Shown piece after piece: positions 21,796-33,724 of a stretch of DNA of 64,000 bases. Source of the stretch: Iris pallida (taxonomy: Eukaryota > Streptophyta > Magnoliopsida > Asparagales > Iridaceae). The number at the start of each line of letters is the position of its first letter. Within the stretch, counting starts at the first letter, position 1. The translations under genes were made by a program, and so were the position numbers. The stretch spans positions 22,145,881 through 22,209,880 of the forward strand of contig JANAVB010031417.1 of the NCBI GenBank assembly GCA_029216955.1. Direction: 5' to 3'. The notes below the pieces were generated by a model. That model saw only the letters and a program-made list of their open reading frames with translations, was not told where the DNA came from and searched no databases.

Positions 21796-22056
21796 TGTAA
21801 CCAAAAAAATATAATACGAAATATTAAATTGGATGGACTTTTGAGAGAGTAAATATGAATTAATTTAGGGTGTTCATTGAAAAAATTAAAGTGAAGAATG
21901 ACCTGCTAAAGCAAGTTACCAACAGGTCAAAAGTCTAAATCAGCATTAAATGATGTTTCTACACTATTATTCAATCCGAACCATTGGATCAACATCCAAC
22001 GGTCCAGATTTTGGATGTATCGATACATCCATTTCCAGCGGATGTATTGTAGAACG

Positions 22057-22376
<320 letters not shown>

Positions 22377-22647
22377 CATTAGGGTTATGGTACGCAACTT
22401 ATACGGCCACCAAAAGAGATGTTTTCTCTTTTTCTCTTATGTATCCCCATCAACAGAAAGAGAGGGACAAAGGATTCAAATTCCTCTTTGTCATTAAGGG
22501 TCGTAGCAAGTTGGAAGATCGAACCCAATAAAGAGACGTTCGCTTCAAGATCCATCAAGTCTAGCAATGGATTCAGGTACGCTTCCGCAATTAAATTTAT
22601 GTTCTTCATCTCATGAATCGACATGGCACAATAAATTTCTAATAAAG

Positions 22648-22660
22648 TGGTATCAGAGCC
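22648..22660 (+). other. Primer-binding-site-like motif (tRNA-iMet type), relic
   Basis: TGGTATCAGAGCC is the classic complement of the 3' end of plant initiator tRNA-Met used by many LTR retrotransposons. The 250 bases upstream could be an LTR end, but no partner LTR and no gag/pol follow in the window, so this is at most a remnant. Confidence 0.4.
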
Positions 22661-23242
22661 TCCTTGTTTGATTCTTGAGTTTGAAGTTTTTAGATTCAAA
22701 TTTTGTTGGTGTTCAGAAACCCTAGATCATTTGATGTAATTTAATTTAGGGTTCTTTATTCGATCATTTTTTTGTGTGTGTGAGATCGTTTGATGCTTGG
22801 GGATTGTGGCGATTGATTTTGTGCTCGGTCTGTTAGTGGGTCGATATTGTTTCGAAGATTTATAGATTCAAACTTTTTTCTTCATTAATGTTTCGCTAGG
22901 GTGTGTTTTGGTCAAAGTTGGTTTGTTGGTGCATAATTGTGGTTATATATAGTTTATTATGTATAATCTTTTTGAGTTTAAAACTCTGTTTAGAAGTCAT
23001 GCATTGATTGGATTTTTGCTGATAAATTCAAATGGTTTCATATTAAAATAATTGAGTCAATGATTTGATTGTAGTTCTTGGTTTATTAGTTTAGAGAGTA
23101 TAAATTAATTAGCATAGGCATCGAGCAACTGCCGGCCAGTGCTTAAGGTTGTGCTATGCCTATTTTGTCTGCATGCATATGAAGCAAGATCACATGAACC
23201 CTAATTAAGTGCAGACTTGCACCTGCCGGAGTGGAATTTTTT

Positions 23243-23320
23243 TTAGAGTGAGATTTTGAACCCACACCCTTTCAGACCAGAACCTTAATCTGGCGCCTTA
23301 GACCATCTCAGCCATATTAA
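23243..23320 (-). pseudogene. tRNA-Leu(AAG)-like relic 1
   Basis: The minus strand reads ATGGCTGAGATGGTCTAAGG, CGCCAGATTAAGGTTCTGG, TCTGAAAGGGTGTGGGTTCA. D-arm, anticodon stem with AAG, variable arm and T-arm are recognisable as tRNA-Leu. The T-arm has an extra A (GGTTCAAAATC) and the acceptor stem does not pair, so it is a pseudogene or part of a tRNA-derived SINE. Confidence 0.6.
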
Positions 23321-23338
23321 TGTCACATACTATTTTTT

Positions 23339-23416
23339 GTTGGGAGTAGGATTTGAACCCAAAACCCTTTCGGTCCAGAACCTTAATCTGCCACCTTTAG
23401 ACCAACTCGGCCACAT
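23339..23416 (-). pseudogene. tRNA-Leu(AAG)-like relic 2
   Basis: The minus strand reads GTGGCCGAGTTGGTCTAAAG, GTGGCAGATTAAGGTTCTGG, ACCGAAAGGGTTTTGGGTTC, ending CTCCCAACA. The T-loop GGTTCAAATCC is intact. The D-arm has an extra A, and the anticodon stem is disturbed on its 5' side. It lies 18 bases from relic 1, in the same orientation. Confidence 0.6.
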
Positions 23417-24061
23417 GGTGCTTTGATGTAGTAATGAACCAACAGAACTAAAGAAAAAATTTCTGTATGAAGGTTTCTTTGGTTGGCTGATTTAATTCGT
23501 GATTTAAATCATGCACAAGATTCACATGCTTTTGATATAGTAGATCAATTTTGGTATAATCTTTATAGATTATTTGATGTAATCTGTTGATGCATAAATT
23601 TGGTCTTCTATAGATTATTCTATTTAAAGTAATCCTTATGAATTATTTGATATTATCTGTTGATGCATATTTGTTAGAATCTAATCGGTTGATTATTTAT
23701 TAATTTAAAATTTAAAATATACATGTACATAAGGATTTATGATTATTTAATTTAAATAAGCATAAGGATTTAGACATGATTCAGTTTGTAAAATTTAGTT
23801 AACATTCAAATTTTTTGGTACCTTTTGTGACTAGCAATAGTTGTCTAATATTCTAAATAGACTCATTGAAACAAGATGTCGCCAAAGTGACCTCTCTTGA
23901 GTAGATAGTCTATAAGGGATGTTGGATGTTTGTGTGTGTATATACATGCGGGTATTAGTCGGCCCAAAGGAAGGTTAATACTTGGCCGAATTGCACACAT
24001 ACATGTGGTGATAAATGTGTGACAATTGTAACCGATCCAAAGATAGGCTTATTATTTGACA

Positions 24062-24305
24062 CACTACTAAAATATGCTCTATTAGCGACGTTGTTTAGCG
24101 ACGGAATAAAATTTCGTCGCTAACTATATAATATAGCGACTCCTTTCTAATGACGTCGCAAAATGTCGCTGAATAGCGACGTTCAGCGACAGTAGATACA
24201 GTATGTCGCAGAATAGCGACATTCAGCGACATATTATTAAAATATGTTGCTTATATTAAAATGCTTGCGACGGTTAGTGACGTCCATTATTGACATCGCT
24301 AACTT
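24062..24305. mobile_element. CACTA (En/Spm) transposon end, truncated
   Basis: It starts CACTACTAAAATATGCTCTA, followed by subterminal repeats of TAGCGACG / CGTCGCTA in both orientations (about ten). The terminal CACTA and the subterminal repeats are typical of the superfamily. The opposite terminus (TTTTAGTAGTG) is not seen nearby, so only one end is present. Confidence 0.75.
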
Positions 24306-24329
24306 TTTTACTTAGGGCACAGGATTCCT

Positions 24330-24549
24330 TTTTCCCCCTCACTCGAAAACTCCTTTTTTTCCCCTCCCCGCCCCGGTGACTCCCTCCCCTCCGGTGACTC
24401 CCTCCCCCCCCCGGCGACTCCCTCCCCCCCCCCGGTCGAGCTCCTCCTCCTCGAGCTCCTCCTCCCCCAATCCGAGCTTCTCCTCCTCTCCGGTAAACCC
24501 TAACCTAATTCCTCCTCCTCCTTCTCTCTCCCCCTCCCCTCCACACACA

Positions 24550-24595
<46 letters not shown>

Positions 24596-24630
24596 GACAC
24601 ACACACACACACAGACACACACACACACGG
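24330..24630. repeat. C-rich tract and (AC)n microsatellite
   Basis: CCCCTCCC-type polypyrimidine sequence with repeated CGGTGACTCCCTCCC-like and GAGCTCCTCCTCC segments, then AC dinucleotides to about 24628. No gene. Confidence 0.9.
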
Positions 24631-24824
24631 AGGATGACACACCAAGTATTTGTGGAAATGTCCAATAGGTCATTTAGAATCCTAATTTCAGTTTTGTGCA
24701 TAAATGAGGGTAGGTTAGTCATGGTTAAGGTATCCCAATTGGTTTTCATATGGATTCCTATATATAACTATGTATTTTTGACCCACAAGTCATGTATATA
24801 TGTAAATATATATAAATTGGTATA

Positions 24825-25918
24825 TGTAGGAGCGTAGAAAGTACTTTATGGACTAAGCCAAAGAAATTGAGAACTCTACGCAAGCAACTCTCAATGTGAG
24901 CTATTTTACGCCAGGGCTATTTTATTGAACTTTACGCCAGGGCTATTTGTATTGAACTTTACGCGAGCTACTTTACGCCAAGGCTATTCATTGAATTTTA
25001 CGCCCGGGGACAGACTCTCAGGCCGCATTTAATGCAGAAGATTTGATTTGACAGAATAATTTTTCTGATAGCATGCAGCACAGAAGTCGAGAAGATCGGA
25101 TTTTCACCAAACCCGATACTCGTCGTATGGTGTGCAGAGGAGGCTATTTTACGATCAATAAAATTACTTCTTTTTACGCACTATAGTTATTCGAGCTTTT
25201 ACGCTCAAAGCTATTGTGGGCGTAAAGTCTATTTGGGCTAAGTTTTACGCTCAAGGCTATTTTAGCCGCTTTACGCTGGAAAGTTTATTTTGGGCTATTT
25301 TTACGCCAGTTTGCCACTTTACGCTCGGGGCATATTTTGGGTCATTTTTACGCCCGATCCTTCCTGACTACTTTAAAACGTGGTTTGTCTACGTGGCTTT
25401 CATGCCACACTTATTGAGGAACATGTGTACGTGTTCCCTATTTTTGTTGAAATAATGGGACACGTGTCAATGTGCGTAGAGGGTGGCTTCCATCGTGGGT
25501 GACAGTTACTAGCGTAAAGACAGGATTTTATTGCTTTTTACGCACAAAGGGCCAAGTCTATAAATAGACTTATTTTTCATATGAGAAGAACAGAGAACAC
25601 ATAGAGATCAGAGCCCAGAGACTTTGATTTTCCAGAGCATTCTTCTTTAACTTTTCTTCCAGAACAGAGTGAAGCAAAACAGGAAAGCATTCGACCTCGC
25701 CATCAGTGCCCAAGTGCGTCGATACCTTTCTGGTGACTTAGTTCTTCCGATTGTTCATCTTCCAGCAGTACTCTTCATCATCATCGTATGGTCCAAGGAA
25801 TAAAGTGATCGCCTTCAGATCAGACTTCCATAGCAATACTTCCTAGATTACTTGTACTTTTGTAATTTTTCTCGTTTTCTTTCAAAAGCCAATTTTAGGT
25901 ATTTTGTTAAGTGAAACA
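24825..25918 (+). mobile_element. 5' LTR of the Tat-lineage retrotransposon
   Basis: It begins TGTAGGAGCGTA and ends GTGAAACA, directly followed by the PBS. The first 700 bases are matched almost exactly by 55479-56192. U3 is studded with TTTACGC (about 13 copies, plus two GCGTAAA). TATAAATA at 25559-25566 lies in GTCTATAAATAGAC and should drive the genomic transcript, which would start near 25590. Length 1094 bp. Confidence 0.85.
25559..25566 (+). promoter_or_regulatory. LTR TATA box
   Basis: TATAAATA within the palindromic context AGTCTATAAATAGACT. The antisense PMD gene of the same element has a very similar box (TCTATAAATAGA) at 55290-55297. Confidence 0.6.
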
Positions 25919-25920
25919 AA

Positions 25921-26995
25921 ATGGCGACTTTGCTGGGGACGACTTTCTCCTCCGACGAGAAAGCAATTGCTCAATATGATGATGTGTCGATTGGATCGAC
26001 GAAGAAGACTCTGGTTGTTCAGTTCGACCAGACTGCTTATGAAGAAATGCTCTGAACTGGGGGTAGTGCTCGCTACTCCAATGTTCAAAAATCTCGAAAA
26101 GCACGAAAAGTTTGGATTCCTAAATCCAAAATAGCTTCTGAACTCTCTGTTGCTTCTGATGGCAAGGAAATTCTTCCCACTCCTGTTGTAGGGGCTCCCG
26201 TTTGTAACGAGGCAGTCTTTACTTCAGTGTTGTGCCCTGAGCGTAAAAACCAATCTCCTGTCTGTGACGGGGAAGATTCCCAAGTTTTATGCCCAGCGCG
26301 TAAAAGCCAAGTCTTACGCCCAGCGCGTAAAACCGAGGTTTTACGCCCAGCATGTACGTAAAAACCAAAATTTACGCTCTATGCATAAGAACAAGTCTCC
26401 CGTCTGTGATGTGGTAGACTCCAATGCTTTACGTTCTGAGTGTAAAAATCAGTCTTTCGTCTGTAACGCGGTAGACATACGCTCCTCGCGTAAAGGAAAA
26501 TCTCCCGTTTGTAACATGACAGATAATCATGTTTTACGCTCTACGCGTAAAGGTAAATCTCCTGTCTGTGACAATGTTGATAAAATTCACAATGATGCCT
26601 TTGCATCTAAAGTGAATTTACCCGCACGCATACAGCGTAAAAATATTGTTGGTAAAGCTTCGGTTCTACACCAACAACCTTCTTACACTGCTTTACGCAA
26701 GGTACCAAACCTACAAATTACGCGTAATGCTGATGGAGTTCTTTGTGCTAAAAAATCTCAGGATTTACACACGCAACTCCAAGCGCGTAAAAATGTACAG
26801 TTTGGTTCTGCTAATGCAGCCAGTAATCTTCTTTATAGACAAGGAACTAAACGTTTTTCTACCCTAAATGAAATAAAGAAGACTACTCCTACTCCTCCTG
26901 ATTTACGCGAATTGTTAGTACAAAAGCGTAAAAATAGACAATCTCCTGTGACACTCCCCCAAAAAAATATCATTGTGAGTGTCACCAGATTGTAA
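25921..26995 (+). pseudogene. ORF1 of the Tat element, Cys-containing repeat protein
   Basis: The ATG overlaps the PBS, and the frame reads MATLLGTTFSSDEKA. Tat/Ogre elements often have an extra ORF ahead of gag whose role is unknown. Here the centre (26190-26600) is built of imperfect repeats of roughly 25 residues around PVC(N/D) and LRSxxRK(G/N)KS. At DNA level each repeat holds facing TTTACGC and GCGTAAA. It is broken by TGA at 26053-26055 and by a four-base insertion near 26354 (GTAC/TGTA type) that moves the reading to the next frame. The end is basic. I recognise no enzymatic motif; the regular Cys spacing could mean metal binding, but that is a guess. Confidence 0.5.
25922..25939 (+). 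other. Primer binding site, tRNA-Arg type
   Basis: TGGCGACTTTGCTGGGGA follows the LTR by three bases. PBSs of the form TGGCGACTCxxCTGGGGA, complementary to tRNA-Arg, are characteristic of Tat/Ogre elements. Confidence 0.8.
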
Positions 26996-27108
26996 TTAAA
27001 TGTTGATGTTCGGCTTCTAAGCAGTCAGTTTTTGACCGATTAAGCTATAATGAGCCTCAACAACAGGTTGATGACCAAGAACATGAGTTGTTATATGCGT
27101 CAGTCAAC

Positions 27109-27851
27109 ATGGCATCTCATACCAACAGAGGACGACGTCCAAGACGCAACTCGTCCCAAACTCCAGGTCAATAACAATTCAACAGACTTTTTGATTCCTT
27201 TGAAGGAGTATATAAGAATACTCGATCAAGAAGACAAAGACAGTTGCAGACTTCTGATTCATAAGCTGGAGGTACTCAATCTTTTGAGTCCGAAACTGAT
27301 AGTGTCGATTTATACCTCTATACCAATCCCTCTGTATCTTCAAGAGAGGTTGAATCCTATGCTATTAGAGATAAACCAGAGACGTCATCTGCTAATACAG
27401 AACAGCGTCTCTCTGCCGTTGAGCAATCACTAAAGGACATGCTTACCATGATGCAAAGTATGCACGAAATAATCATGACTCAGCAAACTGCTCAGCCAGC
27501 AGTAGTAACACCGGTGCAAGTAGCAGCACAAACTCAAGATAGTTAAGGGGTTGATATACCTTTGAATAATCAAGAGCCTGCTGTTAATCAAAATTTTGTA
27601 TCTCCAGATCCTGTCATTCCAGAAGATGTACCACCTCCGGTGGGGGTTATGGTACATCCAACAACTCTTCAATCGAATGTGCTTCCTCAAACTAGTGAAG
27701 CTATTCAAGCAGTGCGTGAACTAAAAGCACAGTTTGAAGTTCTGAAGCACAGAATGACATACCCTTTCCTCCAAAATTCAAGTCACAATCAATGGTATTA
27801 TTTGATGGAAAGGCTTCTCCTAGTCAGTATATCAATTACTTTGATATTATG
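27109..27851 (+). pseudogene. Tat gag, 5' part
   Basis: The likely start is MASHTNRGRRPRRNS. The frame continues through three TAA stops (27172, 27262 and 27544), all followed by the same reading, to a glutamine-rich helix (KDMLTMMQSMHEIIMTQQ) and a proline-rich linker. A one-base shift near 27775 leads to the start of the retrotransposon gag domain (FPPKF, then LFDGKASPSQYI). The solo LTR at 27852 cuts the gene; the reading resumes at 31785. Confidence 0.65.
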
Positions 27852-29435
27852 TGTCATGACCCGCACCCTAGAGTAAGGGCACGAGACGTGGGTACGTCCA
27901 GCCTACGCCGCAGTGTCGGCGGTAGAACGCTGTCCTAGGTCACAACATCTAGCAGTAATATACTAAACAGTTTATACTCCCCGAATGGGGGTGACATAGC
28001 AGTAAATAAACTCAATCACAACTAAGGAAGAAGAAAGCACGATATGATATAGTACTCAAGGAAAATAGATGATAAAGTAGTCTAATATAACATCCCAGCT
28101 AAAATCCAGAGTACAAGCTCAGCTACAGGATATGAAAGAATATATACAACTCCAAAACTCTGAGCAGAAGTAAAGTCTAGCTAAACAGCCTCATGACAAC
28201 ATAAAATAAGATAAGCCTAACTAAACTAGTCTAGGCAATGGGGGTGATGTCCTCAGCTAGAGCTGGGTCCTCCTGAGAGTCCAGCTCGCAAGTGTCGTCT
28301 AGGGCTGCCCCGTAGAAGGTATCTACACAGGCCTCCTCATCGTCCTCTGTAATATTTTCAACAGGTCCAGTCAGGACAGGAGCGAGTACAGTATATCTCA
28401 ACAGTTCATAGCAGGTTAGAAAATATAATCATGCAGTAAAGTAAGATACAGGTACTGAAAGAAATACAGTATGTAAACAGAGAGAGAGATGTAATAGAAA
28501 TATCTACTATAAATAGAGACTAACAGTGGCTAGTGATTCAGAGTACAATATAGACATGTAAATGGTATAGAAGATTCTGATGAGACACTATGGAAAGATT
28601 CTGATGAGATACTACTTGGGTATTATTCACATGTCTACTTCTACTCTCCCGTACCCCCAATCAATACACAAGGATCCAACCAGGTTATGTTATGATTCCA
28701 TGCAAAGGCCCCCGAAGAGTGATACATGAATGTCCCATAAATGGGGATTCTAGGAGATTCTAGGATATCCAGTAAATGGGATAAGAATTCTAGGAGACTC
28801 TGTGATCATAAGAGTATATGTCACAAGTGATCAAAGAACCAATAAAGCATAGTGATACGCCATGTAAGTAAAACGCACAGAACATGTAGTACCCGATGCT
28901 CCCTAAGGATAACATCTCAAGAAGGGATCCATATAGTACCAATCCGTGTGACCAACGTGACAGTAACAAGTAAAGTAATTTAATACAGGAAATAATTCTA
29001 AACAGGATATGAAATGATCAGAGAATGTACTCGCCTGGTATCTGAGTGTCCGATATGAAAGTACTGTCCGAGGAGTGGTGTCTGGCTCCTATTTAGAACA
29101 GCACAAGTCACAACAAGTCCAGAATGGTAAAATGAAACACTACAATACATTCTATATGAATCTAGGTCAAACTAGGCCAAAGTCAACTCTTGGTCAACTC
29201 TGGTCAACCCTAGAAGTCAAACTAGGTCAACTATGGTCAAACTAGGTTTAACCAAGTCTAAACTAGGCTATCAAGTCTAAACTAGTCTATACTAGGTCAC
29301 ACAAGCCTACACTAGCTAGTATACACCACTTCAAGGCTATCCAAGCCTAAATCAAGCCAACACACACATTCATAAGTCACACTTGTCCAATATTCAAGTT
29401 ATCTATACTAGGTATTCAAGAACAATACATAAAAG

Positions 29436-29472
<37 letters not shown>

Positions 29473-31784
29473 CATGCATCACTTCATATTAGCTATATAT
29501 ATAACATGGCATTTAATATATATATAGATATATATATATATAGATATAAAGGGGGCTATGTGTGTGTGTGCATGAGTGATGTGAGTGATATGCTGTGAGA
29601 GAGAAATGTGAGTGAGAGAGGGGACTGTCCTGATGGCAGGAAGGTGGGGGTGGGCTAATGTGTAGTATGTGTGAAGAGTGGGTGAGAAAGTGAGTTGTGC
29701 ACAGGATTATGAGTGTGTGTGTGAGAGGAAAGTGTGTGTGTGTTGGTGTTCAAGAATGTGTGTGTGATGCAGAAAATTACAACACAGTGAAGGAACCAAA
29801 CCACCCATAATAATCCATGCTAATTCAGTTAAAAAGGGAAGGAAATTAACTCATTGAAATCCACCCTACCTCAGTTATGTGAACTCAGATTTCAGGTTTC
29901 AATTAACAGTTCAGATTTAATATCATACAGTGAGAAAAGAGAAGGAAAACAAATCATTGAATCCCCATAATCTCAGGTTGAACAACCCAGGTTTCATCTA
30001 TTTGAAATAACCAAACAAATCACTTCAGTTCAGTTCTAAACTGTAAAGGAAAGGAAGGGAAACAATACATTAAAATTATGAAAACTGGACTAGTTTTTAG
30101 TCCCATTCCAAAAGCCAAAATTTGAAATCACATTCTCACCAAACAACCCAAAAATTTAACCATGGTTAGATAATACATAGGAGAACCCATTTAGGGACTC
30201 TAACCCAAACATTAATAGCATTACATAGGCTAAAACAACTATCAAATTTCATATTTGAAAACTGGAATTTCACAGAAAATTACATATATCAGTAAATTGG
30301 GGTAAATAAGAATTTGAAATTAAAATCAAGTTAAGACATCAAACAAAAGGTTGGTAACAAACATATACATTGTATACATGTCCTAGAGTGTGTCTTGTGT
30401 CCACTGAAACGTGACACGACGTGTCCACACAAATTAAACCCAACAGTGCACACACAGACACAAAATCAGAACACAGTGTCGTGCACGTGTTCATTGAGCT
30501 TGTGCTCGTGACACGATATGACACAGACCCTGTGCTCGTGTCCTAGTGTCGAGTGTGTCTAGGGCTAGGACTAGGGTACCCTGAAATGTGTCCTCGACGT
30601 GTCCAGAGGAGATACGAACAGTGTATCAGTGAAGAATAAAAATTGACTGAACCTGTCAGTCCGACCAGTGTAACGAGGTTTACTCCCTCGACACGCCACG
30701 TGGGCCCCTGAAACTTGACATGTGGCATGTCAGTGGGTGCCCCATGGGGTGTGTCGAACCCCATGTCCAGAGGCCGCGTGTCGTGTCCTGCACAGCCCCC
30801 GAACAGCAGGGCAGGCAGTCCCGAGCGCGCACGAACGTGTCCCCGTGTCCAAACAGACACGACACCAGACTAAAATCACCTCAGTCAATCACGAATGTGT
30901 AAGCGACATCAAAATAAGAATTTCTATTCGAACACAATTTGAAATATCGAACGAAATGTCCTTTGTGGCATTTCGTCGAATACCTGCGCATGTCACTGAT
31001 ACGTGTCCGATACGGACACGTACAGGACACAAAAATTGGGAAAACCTATACCTACAGAACCAGGACACCTAGGGCTATATGTTAATGCAAGGAAACCCTA
31101 GTTTTAATGAGGGGATAGGATTTTACCTCTATGTGTTCTTCCAACACAAAAACTCTTCAATGAGGGAATCTCCACAAGTCACCCAATCTCTCAAATTGAT
31201 TCCAATCTGTGATTTTACTCCATAATCAGCAAGAGGACAGGGATTATATCACAATGGAAGAAATCTCAACTAAAATGGAGTCCTATTCATTAAACTATGA
31301 AGAAAAATAAATGAAGGCTTACCTATTCTTTAGGAAATGAAGAACTAATTAAAAAGAGGCACAAAAACCTATGGAGACATTATATAGGCAAGGGGGTGAG
31401 TCTTGGCTAGTCATATTAGTTAGGGTTAGGGTTTTTTGATTACATCCTAGGGCTAGGAATGAATCAAGAGAAATGGATGGCCTAGAACAAAGGGTTCTAT
31501 CCTAGTCTTTTGCAAAAACACTTAACTTGACTAAACTTGACTTAAACCCTTAACTAAACCATCTAATTCTCAAAGTGGCTAACTAAACTAGTTATGACCC
31601 ATCTAGGTTAGGTCCAATCTAGGTTAGGCTAACCAAAACCACATGGCAATCAATGAACTAGGATTTAATCCCACTATTTAAATAAATTATTTAAAATTCC
31701 TAATAAAATATATTAAATTCAAATAAATTCTAATAACTCCAAAAATGACTAAAATACCCTCAAACTAGAAATGTGGTAGTAACA
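27852..31784 (-). mobile_element. Solo giant LTR (gypsy) inserted in Tat gag
   Basis: 3933 bp from TGTCATGACCCGC to GGTAGTAACA, flanked by the 5-bp duplication TTATG (27847-27851 and 31785-31789). In reverse complement it matches the layout of the 4.1-kb LTRs of the nested element: AT-rich start, GTGTC/GACAC-rich block (about 30370-31030), TGACC/GGTCA block (about 29160-29290), acidic short frame, and the terminal CGGCGTAGGCTGGACGTACC. It is clearly diverged from them, so it is an older or different subfamily. No internal region is present, so it formed by LTR-LTR recombination. Confidence 0.85.
28231..28377 (-). CDS. Acidic short frame in the solo LTR (tentative)
   Basis: 49 codons reading VLTGPVENITEDDEEACVDT and on to a TAG. 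They align without any indel to the frames at 36364-36510 and 43040-43186, and the stop codons coincide. There is no recognised domain; most differences between copies are at third codon positions. Whether it is translated is unknown; see findings. Confidence 0.35.
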   Translation of the reverse strand, partial: VLTGPVENITEDDEEACVDTFYGAALDDTCELDSQEDPALAEDITPIA

Positions 31785-32773
31785 TTATGACGGTGCATTT
31801 ACAGAAGAATGATGCTCTTCTCACCCGAGTCTTCATTGGGTGTTTGACGGGTTCAGCTTACGATTGGTATCGTAGTTTACCCGACAATTGCATATCGTCT
31901 TTTGACGAATTTAAAGCAATGTTTTTCTTCCGCTTCTATGAAGGAGGCATGAATATGAATATGTCCTCCTTAATAGAGATCAAACAAAAGGAGAAGGGAG
32001 ATACTCGGACGTTCATCGAACGTTTCCGACAGACAACTCTGAAGATGTCTCCTGGTATGCCAGATTCAGCGTTGATTGATACATGCAAGATGAATCTGCG
32101 ACCATCCATTACTGTCTTTACGAGTTTCCAATTCACAGATTAGGCTTCGTTTATTATAGCAGCAGTTTCTGCCGAGACCAATGGTAGGTTGGCTCGTGAA
32201 CACGGGATGATCTTTGCCTCAGAGGACAAAGGAAAGAAAGGCTCTTCTGGTAATAATTCTGGCAATCGTAATGGGAAAGGGAAGGAAACTCTTGTGGTTA
32301 ATCTTTCAAAACCCAAAACGATGCCGAATAATCAGGAGTCTTCTAAGCCAAAAGAAGAATACTCTTTCGATGACAGTGATGTCTCAGGGATATTCCAATA
32401 TCTGGTAAAGAGTGGTAAACTCCAAATTCCAGAGCCAAATAGGCCTAATGAGGTGAATCTGACCGACAATCCCAAGTATTGTATCTATCACAGATACATA
32501 AATTATCCTACCAAGGCTTGTTATGTCTTGAAAAAGAAAATCCAGGAGCTGATAAATGCCAATGCCATCGCTTTAACTAATGATGAGCATACGATTACAA
32601 CCAATATGGTTTCTCTTCAATTTGGAGGTTTTCCTCCACAGCAAGTCCCAGATGGAATTGTCCCAATTCCAAAGGCGACGATGAAGATTTTGAATATCCC
32701 GCCTGCCAGAGAGCAAAATGAATGATTATTGCCTCTCACATTAAAGAATGGTGAAATCATGTGGGTACATCCT
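31785..32773 (+). pseudogene. Tat gag, 3' part with zinc-knuckle-like motif
   Basis: It continues gag after the solo LTR. The core reads FIGCLTGSAYDWYRSLP, then FDEFKAMFFFRFYEGGMN and TRTFIERFRQTTLKM, the retrotransposon gag (capsid-like) domain. A KYCIYHRYINYPTKACYVLK motif is the Tat-type zinc-knuckle-like element. In-frame stops are TAG 32141 and TGA 32723. The frame goes on to VHP at the insertion point of the nested element and resumes at 43573 (DLVPEMEDEG), which confirms the ATCCT duplication. Confidence 0.75.
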
Positions 32774-33724
32774 TGTAACACCCTGTTTTCTAAAATTGGA
32801 GATTTTTGAAAATTTATTATTTTTATTATTTATTAGTGGTATTTTAGTCATGGTATGATTTTCTGGTGATTTTAGTTAAGATAAACCATTTTCTAAGTCA
32901 TGACTTATGACTTTGTGACTTACTAGCAAAACCTTAGTGTAAACCCTAGTTTTCTCTAACCTAGATGTTGCCATGACCATGAGAGCTTAGCCATAGGCTT
33001 ATAACACCAAATTAGTGATTTTAGCCTAAAAGGGTATTTTGGTAATTTTCTAGAATTTATTTAGAATTATTTGGAATTATGTGTTTTTATTATTGTTTAA
33101 ATTATTGTTAAGTGTCATGAGAGCCCCTAACCTAGTCTACCCTAATCCATAGGTTAGCCACTAACCTAGAATGATAAGGGGAAAGATATTTACATTGGGT
33201 AAAGGAGGATAAATATCTAGATATTACATTTTAGATATTTTGCTTGAATCACTCAAAAGATCAAGCCTTTAGCACCTAAAGTCTTTGCCTTCTCCATGAA
33301 GCAAGCCCAAGGACACCCCCCCTAGTCTTGGCCGGCCATAGGGCACCCCCCTAGCCCTACACCATCCTATATTAACCCAATGTATCATTCATGAAGAATT
33401 TTACATGAATTTTAACATAGAAAAATCCCATTTCTTCAAACCTTGATAACTTCCTCAAAATTGAACCAAATTCACTCTAGTCTTTTGCATTGGACTCCCC
33501 TACACTAGAGGGTACTAGTTAGGGCCTGCTATCAAGGAATTTGGAAGCTTTTGGGCATCACCAAGTGGAAGAACACCCCCCCTACTTGGGTGTTTTCTTG
33601 ATTTTTCACCAATAGGTAAATGTCCATAAACCATGTTAATTTTGTGTTTTCTCTTCATATTTGCATGCATCTAGGTACTAGGGTACTGTAGGACAAATTT
33701 GGTGAAGGTTTGAGTTGGTTTGGT

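Larger units (their letters stand above)
22661..24061. other. Non-coding region with tRNA relics
   Basis: AT-rich, no reading frame of note. It contains the two tRNA-Leu-like relics listed separately and short repeats around 23530-23780 (AATCTGTTGATGCATA(A/T) twice, CATAAGGATTTA twice). Confidence 0.4.

Noticed and set aside
22648..22660. Complete LTR retrotransposon starting at the iMet-type PBS
   Set aside because: No second LTR, gag or pol follows; only a relic motif is reported.
24376..24749. Proline/serine-rich and His-Thr repeat frames
   Set aside because: They come from the C-rich tract and (AC)n repeat.
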